Shown one piece after another: positions 46,531 to 56,001 of a DNA stretch of 64,000 bases. Source of the stretch: JACKHO01 sp041398745. Its GTDB lineage: Bacteria > Planctomycetota > Planctomycetia > Planctomycetales > Planctomycetaceae. The stretch is taken from the NCBI GenBank assembly GCA_041398745.1, contig JAWKUB010000002.1, positions 186,001 through 250,000 of the forward strand, given 5' to 3'. The notes beneath the pieces were generated by a model, which was given only the letters and a program-made list of their open reading frames with translations, had not been told where the DNA came from and did no database searches. Made by a program: the position numbers and the translations under genes. The stretch's first letter is position 1. The number at the start of each line of letters is the position of its first letter.

Positions 46531-47997
46531 TTAGTTCTGTGGAAAGACCTTTTCGTACATCAGCCATGCCATGAACAGCGTGAGGATGAGGTTGAGGGAC
46601 TGACCACAAACGTAGAGCACAATGGGCTTGCCGCCTTTGAGTGTTTTGGCCAGCTCACCGAAGTTGGTACTCAGGCCAATCGAGACAAACGCCAGACAGA
46701 AGCACCATTCCCGAATTGTTTTTGACGCGGTGGTTGTTCCGCCGACCCAGAGTTCACCAGCGAGGCCGCTTCCCGCAATGATCGAACAAATGATGGACGC
46801 CGCCAGAAAGCCGAGCACAAACTTGGGAAACCGCAGCCAGATTTCACTGATTCCCGGCCGTGGTGCGTCGGGCGTACGATCAACAAACGTCACCCAGTAG
46901 TAAGCCACGCAGAACGAAACGACGCCAATCAGAATGTTCTGAATCAGTTTGACTGTAATGGCAACTTCCTGCGCACGCGGCCCCAGTGCTTCACCCGCTG
47001 CGGCAACGGCTCCCGACGAGTCAATGGTCCCGCCAATCCACGCTCCACCAACCAGTTCGCTCAGGCCCATGGCCCTAATGACGAATGGCATGACCACCAT
47101 CATGATGACGGTGAATATCAACGAAATGCTAATGGCCGTTGAGAGCTCTTCCTTCTTCGCTTTGCAGGCCGCGGCGGTCGCAATGGCAGCAGAAACGCCG
47201 CACACCGACATGTCGGCTGAAATGACCATGTTCAGCGACTTCGATTCGATTTTCAAAACGTACTGCCCGAACAAATACGTACCGATGAGCACAACGGGTG
47301 TGACAATCCAACCCACGGCAAGTCCGGGCACGCCCAGTGAAAGCAGTCGGCCGAACAACACTTCGGCTCCGAAGATGACGAGACCGAGTTTGATGTAATA
47401 CTCGGTACGTACGGCGGGCTTGAGGAATTCGGGGACCTTCACCGTATTGGCAATCAGCAAGCCGATAATCAGCGCCCAGAGCGCGTACTCCAGGTTGTAC
47501 TGTTTGATTTGCGCCTGCGACGTAATGAGGTAGGCCAGCAGCGCCAACAAAAATACGACAGGGAAAGCAGCTGCAAACTTCGCGACCGACTCACCTCGGA
47601 TCAATACGCCGGTGCCAAACATCAGCAGCAACAGGCCACCCGTGACGAGAACGGTTGGGAGAATCGACTTGCCATTGGAGGCAAACGCGTCGAAGGGTGA
47701 CGTTTTCCATTTACCCGGCTTGCCAATCCAACTGGCCAACGGATTGCTTTTCTTTACAAGAGATTTCAAGTCATCTTCAGCCTTCTTCCGCTCTTCCTTA
47801 GTCGATTCTTCATTTTTGACGACGCGCTTCTTCTCCGCCTTCAAAGCCTGGTAATCATCAACACTCACTGTCGCGCTGAACTTCGCGACAGTCGCCGAAA
47901 TCAACAGGATGAGCAGTCCCAGGCCAATGGCGAGGAAGTCTTCACTCAGACGCTTCGGGGTTGGTTCAACAGGAGCAGCAGTTTCAGACTCAGACAT
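46531..47997 (-). CDS. YeiH-type putative sulfate exporter family transporter
   Basis: 488 residues. After the first helix (about 22-42) comes a charged, coiled-coil-like insertion (about 44-112), then nine or ten membrane helices including LVIFGAEVLFGRLL, VCGVSAAIATAAACKAK and GTIDSSGAVAAAGEALG, which are landmarks of the UPF0324/YeiH family. The family is annotated as putative sulfate exporters; the substrate is not firmly established. The insertion makes it longer than the usual 340-350 residues. Confidence 0.87.
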   Translation of the reverse strand: MSESETAAPVEPTPKRLSEDFLAIGLGLLILLISATVAKFSATVSVDDYQALKAEKKRVVKNEESTKEERKKAEDDLKSLVKKSNPLASWIGKPGKWKTSPFDAFASNGKSILPTVLVTGGLLLLMFGTGVLIRGESVAKFAAAFPVVFLLALLAYLITSQAQIKQYNLEYALWALIIGLLIANTVKVPEFLKPAVRTEYYIKLGLVIFGAEVLFGRLLSLGVPGLAVGWIVTPVVLIGTYLFGQYVLKIESKSLNMVISADMSVCGVSAAIATAAACKAKKEELSTAISISLIFTVIMMVVMPFVIRAMGLSELVGGAWIGGTIDSSGAVAAAGEALGPRAQEVAITVKLIQNILIGVVSFCVAYYWVTFVDRTPDAPRPGISEIWLRFPKFVLGFLAASIICSIIAGSGLAGELWVGGTTTASKTIREWCFCLAFVSIGLSTNFGELAKTLKGGKPIVLYVCGQSLNLILTLFMAWLMYEKVFPQN

Positions 47998-48040
47998 ATT
48001 TCAGAGGTGTACAGTCAAGGAATGTTGTTAAGCGGAAAAC

Positions 48041-49711
48041 TCAGCCGCTGAATTTGGCAATCAAATCAGCAATTTTCCCCCACGCACCCCACACGCCAGC
48101 AATGAGCAGACCGAGGAACGAAATGAAGAGACAAATATCCCACCATTTCGGCGGTGCGAGTCGGGGGTCGCAGGACTTGAAACGATGGTAAAGTGCGCCG
48201 GCTGCAATCATGGGAAGCATGGCCGCCTGCATGAGTCCGGCGAACATCACGGCCTCAACAGGATCAATTCCAGACCAGTGTGACACCACACATAGCGAAG
48301 GCAGGAAAATGCACAAGCCAGTGAGTGTACGGTCGTGTGCTTTCTGGTCGTGCTTCGGGATGAGATTAAAAATCTTGGCGGCATCGGTGAACATGCGAGA
48401 GTGTCCGGCATTCGCCACCAGGAAGGTGGAATAGAGCACCGCAAACGCACCAAACAAAAACAGGTTGCTGGCATAAGCTCCAAAGACCGGTTTGTAGGCG
48501 GCGGCAATAGTTCCCACCATTCTCATGTTTTCGGGATCGCGCCCTTCACGGTAGAGAACCGTGACACCAAGCAAATAAAACGCAATGGTGGCGACGGTGT
48601 AGACGACCATCGAAAGAAACGCGTCGATGTGCATGACCCGCAGCCAGCCTTTGGCACGTCTCAACCATGTTTCGCTCTCGCTCCACTCGCCAGTGAAGCG
48701 GGCATACCCCTTCTCGATGCACCAGTAGGGATACGTAATGAGCTCTGTCGCACCGACGCCAATGATTCCAAAGGTTGCCAATGCGGTTTTCAGTGGTGTC
48801 CAGGGATCATCGCCTGGTGGCAAACGGAACGAAAGACCGCGTGCAAAGTCAGCTCCACTCAAACTCCACTGCTGTGTGCATTGCAGCGACACGACATTGC
48901 CAATGGTAATGAACGTAAACACCACCACCAGCGCCGTCGAAATGTTCTGAATAATCCCGTAGCGACCGTTGTAAAGTAGGAAAATCGTGAAAACGCCCAC
49001 AGCCAGTGCCCAATAGCGGTCATCCCAGGTCCAAGGATCCTTAATTGTTTCTCCCGGTTTCAATTGCTGGACGCGACGCACGGCCCGTTCACCACGTTCG
49101 CCGAGGGAAGCAAGTTGTTCCTCCAATCGTTCGACGCCCGTTTTCACGCGCTCGCGACGTTCTGCAGGAAGTTTGGCCAACTCCTCTTCGGATGCCTCCT
49201 GCCACTTCAGCATCCATTCAATTTCTTTTTGCGATGGAACTTCGATGGCCTGTTTGAAATCGCCTGTCAGTGGGAACACCATTGCGAGTGACTGCCCCAC
49301 CCCACCAACAATTCCACCCAACTGAGCCAGACTGGCGGCCATCATGAGCAGCCAGAACCAGAGAATCCAGTTCACCGGACCGATGCGGCCAGGGAACTGA
49401 TTGAGCGCTGAGAGCGTTGTTTCCCCACGGCTAATGGAATGCCGCCCCAGTTCAATTTGAACGAAGACCTTAATGAGGCATCCCGCGATGATGAGCCACA
49501 ATAACCAAATCCCGGCTTGTGCACCGGTTTTGGTGGTGGCGATAAGTTCACCCGAGCCCACAATACTGCCGGCAATGACCAGTCCAGGGCCAAGCTGAAC
49601 CAGAGTTCCCCACCACGTTGTGGGAGGCTCCATCGTACCGACACCTTCGTGGGGATCGACTGCCGGCGGTAAGGTGTCGCGGTCTTCACCGCTCGGTTTG
49701 GTGCTGGTCAT
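48041..49711 (-). CDS. Divergent Nramp-family transporter
   Basis: 556 residues with 10-12 membrane helices. LGPGLVIAGSIVGSGELIATTKTGAQAG is the first-helix region of the Nramp fold, but the metal-binding DPGN motif reads GSGE (52-55), and the MPH motif of helix 6 is replaced (GIIGVGATELITYPYW). A charged segment of about 80 residues is inserted at about 152-232 (RERVKTGVERLEEQLASLGERGE). The fold is Nramp, but transport of Mn or Fe by the normal mechanism is doubtful. It is followed after 43 bp by the YeiH-type gene on the same strand. Confidence 0.82.
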   Translation of the reverse strand: MTSTKPSGEDRDTLPPAVDPHEGVGTMEPPTTWWGTLVQLGPGLVIAGSIVGSGELIATTKTGAQAGIWLLWLIIAGCLIKVFVQIELGRHSISRGETTLSALNQFPGRIGPVNWILWFWLLMMAASLAQLGGIVGGVGQSLAMVFPLTGDFKQAIEVPSQKEIEWMLKWQEASEEELAKLPAERRERVKTGVERLEEQLASLGERGERAVRRVQQLKPGETIKDPWTWDDRYWALAVGVFTIFLLYNGRYGIIQNISTALVVVFTFITIGNVVSLQCTQQWSLSGADFARGLSFRLPPGDDPWTPLKTALATFGIIGVGATELITYPYWCIEKGYARFTGEWSESETWLRRAKGWLRVMHIDAFLSMVVYTVATIAFYLLGVTVLYREGRDPENMRMVGTIAAAYKPVFGAYASNLFLFGAFAVLYSTFLVANAGHSRMFTDAAKIFNLIPKHDQKAHDRTLTGLCIFLPSLCVVSHWSGIDPVEAVMFAGLMQAAMLPMIAAGALYHRFKSCDPRLAPPKWWDICLFISFLGLLIAGVWGAWGKIADLIAKFSG

Positions 49712-49806
49712 GAACGCTCGCCGAATTCTCGGAGTGCCAGAAAAGACCGCAAGGGGACGATTACTCGTCCCCCCGCGTCAATTGGAATTGAATGTCACCG
49801 AAGCAA

Positions 49807-51174
49807 TTAAGCGTCGGCCAGCACCTTAGTGACCCCCGGTACTGGTACGGCGTACACACCGTCCGCATCTGGGGCGTTTGGCAGTTTGGCATCCCACGAG
49901 AGGTCTTCTGGCATAATGCCAACGCCGCGCTCAAGGGCATCCTGCATGGAGATTTCCTGGCCGGAGTAGGTACACATCCGGCCAAGAATAGCCGTCATGG
50001 TACTCATGGCACCGTATTCTGCTTCGCTGTAGGCGTCGCCATTGCGGATGGCCGTGAACAGGTCATCATGCTCGACCTGGTAAGGATCGCGCGAGTCGCC
50101 TTTGTAGACGTCTTCGGTACCGTCGAAGTACTTGATACCGAACCCGCCGCCGCCACGGATTCCGTTGGGGCTGCGGTCGCTGAGATGCACAATTCCCTTG
50201 GTCGTGTGGACGTGTTCCGTGACACTGTTCCAGACATTTCGGATGTGGCGGCACTGGCTCATCATGACCGTTCCGTCGGCGTAGGTATATTCGACGGCAT
50301 GATGGTCGAAGATTTCGCCGTACTTCTTGTCCTTGCGAACCTCACGACCACCCATGCCATTGGCTTTCACGGGGAACTGCAGTTCACCGTTCTTGCTCAT
50401 GACCCAGTTACCGACGTCGAGATTGTGGATGTGCTGCTCACAAATGTGATCACCACAGAGCCACGTGTAGTAGTACCAGTTACGGAGTTGGTACTCCATT
50501 TCGGACTTCACTTGGTCGCGGTTCTTGCGAGGATCCCAGACTCCGCCGCTGTTCCAGTACACACGCAGAGCACGGACATCACCAAACTCGCCGGAATGGA
50601 TTCGACCGACCATATCCTGGTAAGGAGCCTGGTGGTGACGCTGGAGGCCCACACCAATTTTCAAACCTTTTTCCTTGGCCTTGCGAGCCGCTTCGAGCAC
50701 ACGGCGAACACCGGGAGCATCGGTTGCGACTGGCTTTTCCATGAATACGTTGACACCCTTTTCGACGGCGTACTCAAGCATCATGGGGCGGAAACCGGGA
50801 GGCGTTGCCAGAATGACCACGTCAACACCGGAATCGATGACCTTCTTGTAAGCATCAAACCCAATGAACTTGCTTTCTTCGGCGACAGTAATTTCTGCCG
50901 TGTCGTCTTTCGCGACGGCTTTTTCGATGTTGTTCAGCGAACCGTCCATTTGGTCGCGGAACACGTCACCCATGGCAATGAGTCGCACGCGTCCAGGAGA
51001 CTTCAAAGCTTGTGAGCAGGCACCCGTTCCGCGGCCACCACAACCGACCAGTCCAATACGCACAGTGTCTTCACCAGCGGCATACGCCCCAGCGCTCAAG
51101 CTGTGCAGAGCAGCCGCACCGACAGCGGCAATGGAAGATGTTTTCAGAAAATCACGTCGCGATGTGTCAGACAT
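49807..51174 (-). CDS. Gfo/Idh/MocA-family oxidoreductase with Tat signal
   Basis: 455 residues. SRRDFLKTSSIAAVGAAALHSLSAGAYA is a twin-arginine signal. VRIGLVGCGGRGTGACSQAL is the nucleotide-binding start, and FMEKPVATD carries the catalytic EKP lysine. The HHQAPYQDMVGRIHSGEFGDVRALRVYWN pattern and EYQLRNWYYYTWLCGDHICEQHIHNLDV are typical of planctomycete members. Substrate unknown, probably a sugar derivative. Divergent from the MobA-like gene at 51366. Confidence 0.93.
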   Translation of the reverse strand: MSDTSRRDFLKTSSIAAVGAAALHSLSAGAYAAGEDTVRIGLVGCGGRGTGACSQALKSPGRVRLIAMGDVFRDQMDGSLNNIEKAVAKDDTAEITVAEESKFIGFDAYKKVIDSGVDVVILATPPGFRPMMLEYAVEKGVNVFMEKPVATDAPGVRRVLEAARKAKEKGLKIGVGLQRHHQAPYQDMVGRIHSGEFGDVRALRVYWNSGGVWDPRKNRDQVKSEMEYQLRNWYYYTWLCGDHICEQHIHNLDVGNWVMSKNGELQFPVKANGMGGREVRKDKKYGEIFDHHAVEYTYADGTVMMSQCRHIRNVWNSVTEHVHTTKGIVHLSDRSPNGIRGGGGFGIKYFDGTEDVYKGDSRDPYQVEHDDLFTAIRNGDAYSEAEYGAMSTMTAILGRMCTYSGQEISMQDALERGVGIMPEDLSWDAKLPNAPDADGVYAVPVPGVTKVLADA

Positions 51175-51365
51175 TCAAACTGATCCTTTGGAAGAAACAC
51201 CGGTACGGAAGGCGCACAATGCCACCGTGTCGATGGAAACGAGAGTCAATACATCAGATAGTGTTGATAAATTCCCGACATTTGTGAACCGTCCCACACG
51301 GAATTCTTTGAGTACTTCCCGTCTAAGGGCACAGAGGGACGGGATTTGACGAAACCAGTAAACGT

Positions 51366-51986
51366 ATGTCTGACTCCAAAAATGTTGTTGCTCTCGTCCC
51401 TGCTGCGGGAGTTTCCCGCCGCATGGGGCAGCCGAAATTGCTCATGCCATTGGGAAATCAACGGGTAATCGACCATCTCGTCACGTCACTCGCGTATCCC
51501 GCAGTGGAACGTGTGTTGGTTCTCGTGCGTCCCGACGACATCAACCTCCAGGACGCATTGCATCCGTATTCCCACGTAGATGTCATCACTCCTCAGCACG
51601 CACCCGCTGAAATGCGAGAGAGTGTTTCGCTGTTACTGAAAGCATACAACAGGCATCATAGCGGCGGTTGGATGCTTGTCCCTGCTGACGCCCCCTGGAT
51701 TGAACACAGCGTACTGGATCGACTGGTAGCGGCCTGGCGTGATACACCAGAGAACATGGTCGTGCCAGTTCACGACGGGCGTAGAGGGCACCCCACCATC
51801 TTTCCGGCGTCACTCAAGTCGGAAATTGACATGATTCCGTCAGATCGCGGTCTGAACTATTTGCTTCACGCGAATCCAGAGAGAGTTGTGGAAGTGCAGT
51901 GTTCGGAAGCTTCGGTATTGTGCGACCTCGACACGCCGAAGGATTTTGAACGCCTGAAGCAAATATGGAAGCCGGAGTCGGACTAA
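51366..51986 (+). CDS. MobA-like nucleotidyltransferase
   Basis: 206 residues. The opening VALVPAAGVSRRMGQPKLLMPLGNQRVIDHL is the nucleotide-binding loop of the MobA/MocA family (GxSxRMG then PK). LVPADAPWI and DLDTPKDFERL continue the pattern. Such enzymes attach CMP or GMP to molybdopterin, but others act on sugars or other alcohols. The only molybdenum/tungsten enzyme seen in this window, the aldehyde oxidoreductase at 30005, is distant. Its stop directly abuts that of the convergent gene (TAATTA at 51984-51989). Confidence 0.85.
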   Translation: MSDSKNVVALVPAAGVSRRMGQPKLLMPLGNQRVIDHLVTSLAYPAVERVLVLVRPDDINLQDALHPYSHVDVITPQHAPAEMRESVSLLLKAYNRHHSGGWMLVPADAPWIEHSVLDRLVAAWRDTPENMVVPVHDGRRGHPTIFPASLKSEIDMIPSDRGLNYLLHANPERVVEVQCSEASVLCDLDTPKDFERLKQIWKPESD

Positions 51987-53240
51987 TTACTTATCGCGAT
52001 TCGCACCACAAATTCGGTACAGCGCATTCTCCGTTCGCAACAGGAGGTCGCTGTCCAGAACTGCCGGAGTTGCCTTGATCGCACCGTCAATTTTGTTGGA
52101 CTTCAACTTTGGAGGATTGTCTGCAGGATCAATAATGTGCGTGACACCTTCTTCACTGCACAACAGAACGCGACCGCCAATAGCCATGGGCGAGGCAGAG
52201 TAGTTTCCGCCAACTCGCTTTACCCAGACGCGCTCGCCCGATTCGGCATCATGACACGCAGCAATGCCCGTATTGCTGACGGTGTACAGCTTTCCCTCGA
52301 ACAACAGTGGAGAAGGGGTATCGGGAATTGGACCTTTCGCATGCCAGGCCACGTGGCTTTCCGTGACATCCCCCTTCCCGTCGAGGGCGACAGAAATCAT
52401 TTCGGGCTTGAAGAAACCGGTACAGAGATACGCACGGTTTGCGTCAGCCACAGGGCACGGCACGGTTGAGAATCCGACATAGCGCACGTGCCATAATTCT
52501 TCGCCGTTGGCAGGATTATACGCGTGGCACTGATCGGCAGCTGGACTGATGAGTTGCCATCCCGTCTCGTGATGTGTGAGCAGAGGAGTGGCGAATGCCC
52601 GGTGGGTGATGGGGTTCTCGCGGAATGGCGCACTCCGCGTGCGCTTCCAGACTTCCTTGCCGGTTATTGCGTCGAGTGCAACGACGTACTGCTCGTCGGC
52701 ACCGTCATATGTGAGAATGAGTTTACCTTCAAACAGCACAGGAGAACTCCCAGGTCCACCGTCGTGCTTGATGTGATAGTCGTTATTCGTCCACAGGATT
52801 TTACCACTCTCAACGTCAAGGCAAGCGGTGCCATAAGTTCCGAAGTGAACAAAGACTCGCCCATTCCACAGAATGGGGGACGGTGACGCATAGCTGTTGT
52901 CGTGGTGGATTTCCTCGACGGTCCCCGGTTGAAAAATCGTGACTTCCCGTTTGACCCGGCCTGTTTCGGCATCCACAGAAACGGCGCCGAGGTGCTTTCC
53001 ATCGGGCGAGGCCGTCGTCATCCAAATCGTCTTGCCATCATGCACGGGAGAAGAATGCCCCACGCCGGGAATATTCGCCTTCCAGACAATCCCTTCCTTT
53101 TCCGACCATTCGACCGGCAGTGACTCAATGGAAGCGACGCCATTTCCCGTGCCACGGAACTGCGGCCATTCGTTGGCAGAAGAGATTCCGGTGAGTACAA
53201 GGAGCGCTGTCAACGCGAGTAATGAGGGACGCCGTGGCAT
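51987..53240 (-). CDS. Secreted PQQ-like beta-propeller protein
   Basis: 417 residues. Signal peptide MPRRPSLLALTALLVLTGISSA, then NEWPQFRGTGNGVASIESLPVEW, the planctomycete pattern. Propeller repeats include ACLDVESGKILWTNNDY, VVALDAITGKEVWKRT and AACHDAESGERVWVKRV. Its stop abuts the stop of the MobA-like gene with no spacer. Role unknown. Confidence 0.9.
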   Translation of the reverse strand: MPRRPSLLALTALLVLTGISSANEWPQFRGTGNGVASIESLPVEWSEKEGIVWKANIPGVGHSSPVHDGKTIWMTTASPDGKHLGAVSVDAETGRVKREVTIFQPGTVEEIHHDNSYASPSPILWNGRVFVHFGTYGTACLDVESGKILWTNNDYHIKHDGGPGSSPVLFEGKLILTYDGADEQYVVALDAITGKEVWKRTRSAPFRENPITHRAFATPLLTHHETGWQLISPAADQCHAYNPANGEELWHVRYVGFSTVPCPVADANRAYLCTGFFKPEMISVALDGKGDVTESHVAWHAKGPIPDTPSPLLFEGKLYTVSNTGIAACHDAESGERVWVKRVGGNYSASPMAIGGRVLLCSEEGVTHIIDPADNPPKLKSNKIDGAIKATPAVLDSDLLLRTENALYRICGANRDK

Positions 53241-53294
53241 TTCTGACCTTCCAAATTCACGGCAACTGGACTCGCACTCGCGGAACAGGCCGAA

Positions 53295-54230
53295 TTACGA
53301 AGCGTCTCGCAGACGCAACGAGGGTTTGTCGATAGTGACAACCGTATTCGGCGCCACGCTTTTCGGCAACCAAACGCTCGCCCCAATGACTGAGCCGGCA
53401 CCAATAGTTGTGTCGCCACCCAGAATGGTAGCGTTCGCATAAATGACAACCCCGTCTTCAATGGTGGGATGTCGCTTGGCACCCCGCACCAGATTGCCTT
53501 CGTCATCTTTGGCGAAGCTGAGAGCCCCCAACGTGACGCCCTGATAGACCTTCACGTTGGAGCCAATTTCGCAAGTCTCGCCAATCACCACACCCGTTCC
53601 GTGATCGATAAAGAACGACGGACCGATTTTCGCACCGGGATGAATGTCGATGCCTGTGCAGGCGTGAGAGTATTCGGAAATGATTCGCGGAACGAGTGGT
53701 ATTTTCTGGGTGTAAAGTTGGTGGGCTATGCGATGGGCTGTAATCGCTTCTACGCCGGGGTAGCAGAAAATGATTTCATCAAGCCCACTGGCGGCCGGAT
53801 CGCCGTCATAGGCAGCCTGCACGTCGGTCGCCAGAATACGGCGTAAATGCGGCAACGACTCCAGCAGTCGAATCGCTTCTTGCTGGCCACGTGCCTCAAA
53901 GTCGATGAGCTTGCGTTTTTCGCACTGCGGGCCGTGAAGACGGTCGTGCTCCGAGCGCAAAGCGCGGGCGAACTGATCGGTCAGCTTGTCGTGCAGCGCA
54001 TCAATCAGGTCGCCCACAAAGTAGACGACATTTCCCATGTGGAGATTCTGGCGCCGTCGGTAGCCAGGAAACAGCACTTCCTTCAAATCGTGCAGACAGT
54101 CAACAATGACCTGAGTGTTGGGAAGCGGGCAGTGCCCCAAATGGTTAATCGTCCCAATTTCCTGGTAGCTGTCGACAATGCGTTCGGTGAGGTCGGAAAG
54201 CTGCTCTTTGAGTCGGAAGTCAGTAGCCAT
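53295..54230 (-). CDS. cysE: Serine O-acetyltransferase
   Basis: 311 residues, matching the longer EpsC-type serine acetyltransferases. The helical N-terminal half (1-170) leads to left-handed beta-helix hexapeptide repeats: GIDIHPGAKIGPSFFIDHGTGVVIGETCEIGSNVKVYQGVTLGALSF, with active-site His residues, and NATILGGDTTIGAGSVIGASVWL. It makes O-acetylserine for cysteine synthesis. It lies upstream of the beta-propeller gene, with 54 bases between them, on the same strand. Confidence 0.93.
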   Translation of the reverse strand: MATDFRLKEQLSDLTERIVDSYQEIGTINHLGHCPLPNTQVIVDCLHDLKEVLFPGYRRRQNLHMGNVVYFVGDLIDALHDKLTDQFARALRSEHDRLHGPQCEKRKLIDFEARGQQEAIRLLESLPHLRRILATDVQAAYDGDPAASGLDEIIFCYPGVEAITAHRIAHQLYTQKIPLVPRIISEYSHACTGIDIHPGAKIGPSFFIDHGTGVVIGETCEIGSNVKVYQGVTLGALSFAKDDEGNLVRGAKRHPTIEDGVVIYANATILGGDTTIGAGSVIGASVWLPKSVAPNTVVTIDKPSLRLRDAS

Positions 54231-54662
54231 GAGAATTCTCGCAGTGAAGGTTGTGTTGAGTCAGGATGTTTCCAAGGCCAGTCCGGGGGACTGAGTCGTC
54301 ACAAAACTGAGGTCAACAACAACAGCGCAGCGCAATGCCTGAGTGGTTTACGCAAACGAGAACAGAGAATTCGGGAAGACGGCACATGCAGCTTGCCCTC
54401 CTGGAGAGCGCGGGCTATCGCAATAACGGAAACAACCGCCGCAGCTTTACTCTACGCGCGACGGGGGCCAATAACAAGCATTGGGAAGAATCGTCCGCGC
54501 AGCATGAACGTGTTAATCCATTCCTGCCGCGCAATGCGATTGGCGAAAAAGTCCGATTGCGCAACCCGTAATGATCAGGGAAGAGCTCCCTCTCAGAGAC
54601 CACAAGTTTCCCGTCGGCGACAATCTCCTCAGCCCGATGCCGACGGGTGGTGGCGACTCTAA
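54231..54662. other. Gene-free stretch upstream of cysE
   Basis: No supported gene. A 9-bp hairpin, CCCGTCGGC (54610-54618) with GCCGACGGG (54639-54647), lies just after the stop of the 28-residue gene on the minus strand and could end its transcript, though no T run follows. The cysE promoter should be in this stretch. Confidence 0.55.
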
Positions 54663-54749
54663 CTATTTACGGTGACGGATCTTGGCACGCATGCGGCGTT
54701 TTTTGCGTCCCTGTTTCCGGCGACCTTTTCCACTCTTCTTAACACCCAT
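54663..54749 (-). CDS. 28-residue highly basic protein
   Basis: Reading the minus strand from the ATG at 54749 gives MGVKKSGKGRRKQGRKKRRM and eight further residues, ending at TAG (54663-54665). Fifteen of 28 residues are Lys or Arg. AAGG lies seven bases or so upstream. The composition is that of a tiny ribosome-associated or RNA-binding protein, resembling the AURKAIP1/COX24 (bS22-like) group, though that identification is uncertain. The sequence is too short for normal gene callers, but its regular composition, start, site and following hairpin make it likely to be real. Confidence 0.7.
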   Translation of the reverse strand: MGVKKSGKGRRKQGRKKRRMRAKIRHRK

Positions 54750-54933
54750 GAATCTGACCTTCTAACTGACTTTCGACATCTGTACAGAATACGTTCTCGC
54801 CGTAGCGGCGAACCCCCTATCGTAGACGCTTCGGCAGCCTACTGCAACCGGACAGGTCGAAAACAATCCTGCACCGATCGACATGATGGCAGTGTGCAAA
54901 TCTACACGTGTTCAGCGGTTCGACCTACCGTGG

Positions 54934-56001
54934 TCAACGGACAAGTTCCAGAATCCCGAGGCGCCAGGGAATATTGCCATACGGTTTGTCCCGGTACTCC
55001 TGATCATTTACCCCCTGAAAGAGAACGCGAACATTCTCCGGATCAAGTTCCAAATTCTGATCATACCCATGCCGGATGAATTCGCCGTGACTGTAAGACG
55101 TCGCCCAGGACATGTCCTGATTCACGACATTTTTGGGGGATACAAACGGCTGTTCCCTGCTCGCTGCCAGCGGTTGCCACTCACCGCCCAGTGAGTCAGC
55201 TACATACGCTTTGAAATAACGGCGGTTCTCGCCAATGGCTTCAATCAGCGTGATGTACTTGCCGCTCCCCCGAATCTTGTACGTGTGACTCGCTTCGAAA
55301 ATGTCAGCGTTGAGGGCCACCTCTGGTCGGCTCCATCCCTTTGCAGGGAATGACTCCAACGGAGTCTGCGAGCGCCACATTTGCCCATTATTTGTGGTGA
55401 AGAACAAATAGGCAGTTGATTCATCACAAATCACCCAAAAATCAAGCCCCGCTTTCATGCCATCCTCCACTACATACAAAGGTTCCGGCAATGTCCAGCC
55501 TGCGGGGTCGTCAATACGGTCATTCGCAGAGAAGCAGGGCCCGTACTTCAGCCCACGTTTGTCATCGGCCGCCTGATAAATGAGGTACCACTTCTGGTGC
55601 GGCTCAAACCAGAAAATCTGCGGTGCCCCGTGGTAACTCATGGTCAGCGTCAACACACTCCAGTCCTGCTGATCGGCCTCTTCCCAGTTTTTGAACGAAA
55701 GGTACCCTATGCGAATGCGTCCGTCACCTTCTTTCAGCTTGCGGAGCGTACAGAATAAATGCCATTTTCCACCAAACCGAACAATGCTGGGATCTTTTAC
55801 CGACACCCACGGGTGCTCTACTGACTCTGGCAGCCGCTCGCCATCCACCTTGAGAAAGGGTTGTTCAACGCGCCATTCAAATCGGCCTGTTTCAAACGGA
55901 GTTGAACCGGCCCTCGAATCATCAGTCTGCGCACAACACGGAACAGCAAGTCCCATCAAACAGAGGAATCTGAACATACTCGCTAGAGTTGAAGGATGCA
56001 T
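54934..56001 (-). CDS. GH62 alpha-L-arabinofuranosidase
   Basis: 355 residues. After a signal peptide (to about residue 25) come SVKDPSIVRFGGKWHLFCT, with the conserved first catalytic-region Asp, GAPQIFWFEPHQKWYLIYQ, FWVICDESTAYLFFT, DIFEASHTYKIRGSGKYITLIEAIGENRRYFKAYVADSLGGEW with the expected Glu, and SYSHGEFIRHGYDQ. This is the five-bladed propeller pattern of GH62, which removes arabinose from arabinoxylan. The starts at 56001 and 55977 are both possible and neither has a strong site. No other xylan gene is adjacent. Confidence 0.88.
   Translation of the reverse strand: MHPSTLASMFRFLCLMGLAVPCCAQTDDSRAGSTPFETGRFEWRVEQPFLKVDGERLPESVEHPWVSVKDPSIVRFGGKWHLFCTLRKLKEGDGRIRIGYLSFKNWEEADQQDWSVLTLTMSYHGAPQIFWFEPHQKWYLIYQAADDKRGLKYGPCFSANDRIDDPAGWTLPEPLYVVEDGMKAGLDFWVICDESTAYLFFTTNNGQMWRSQTPLESFPAKGWSRPEVALNADIFEASHTYKIRGSGKYITLIEAIGENRRYFKAYVADSLGGEWQPLAASREQPFVSPKNVVNQDMSWATSYSHGEFIRHGYDQNLELDPENVRVLFQGVNDQEYRDKPYGNIPWRLGILELVR

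Noticed and set aside
49792..51015. Plus-strand open frame of 407 codons
   Set aside because: Shadow of the second Gfo/Idh/MocA gene.
54335..54571. Plus-strand open frame of 78 codons upstream of cysE
   Set aside because: Composition is Arg/Asn-rich without pattern, and there is no site or recognised family.
53847..54662. Plus-strand open frame of 271 codons
   Set aside because: Mostly the reverse of cysE, and its end runs through the hairpin downstream of the small basic gene.
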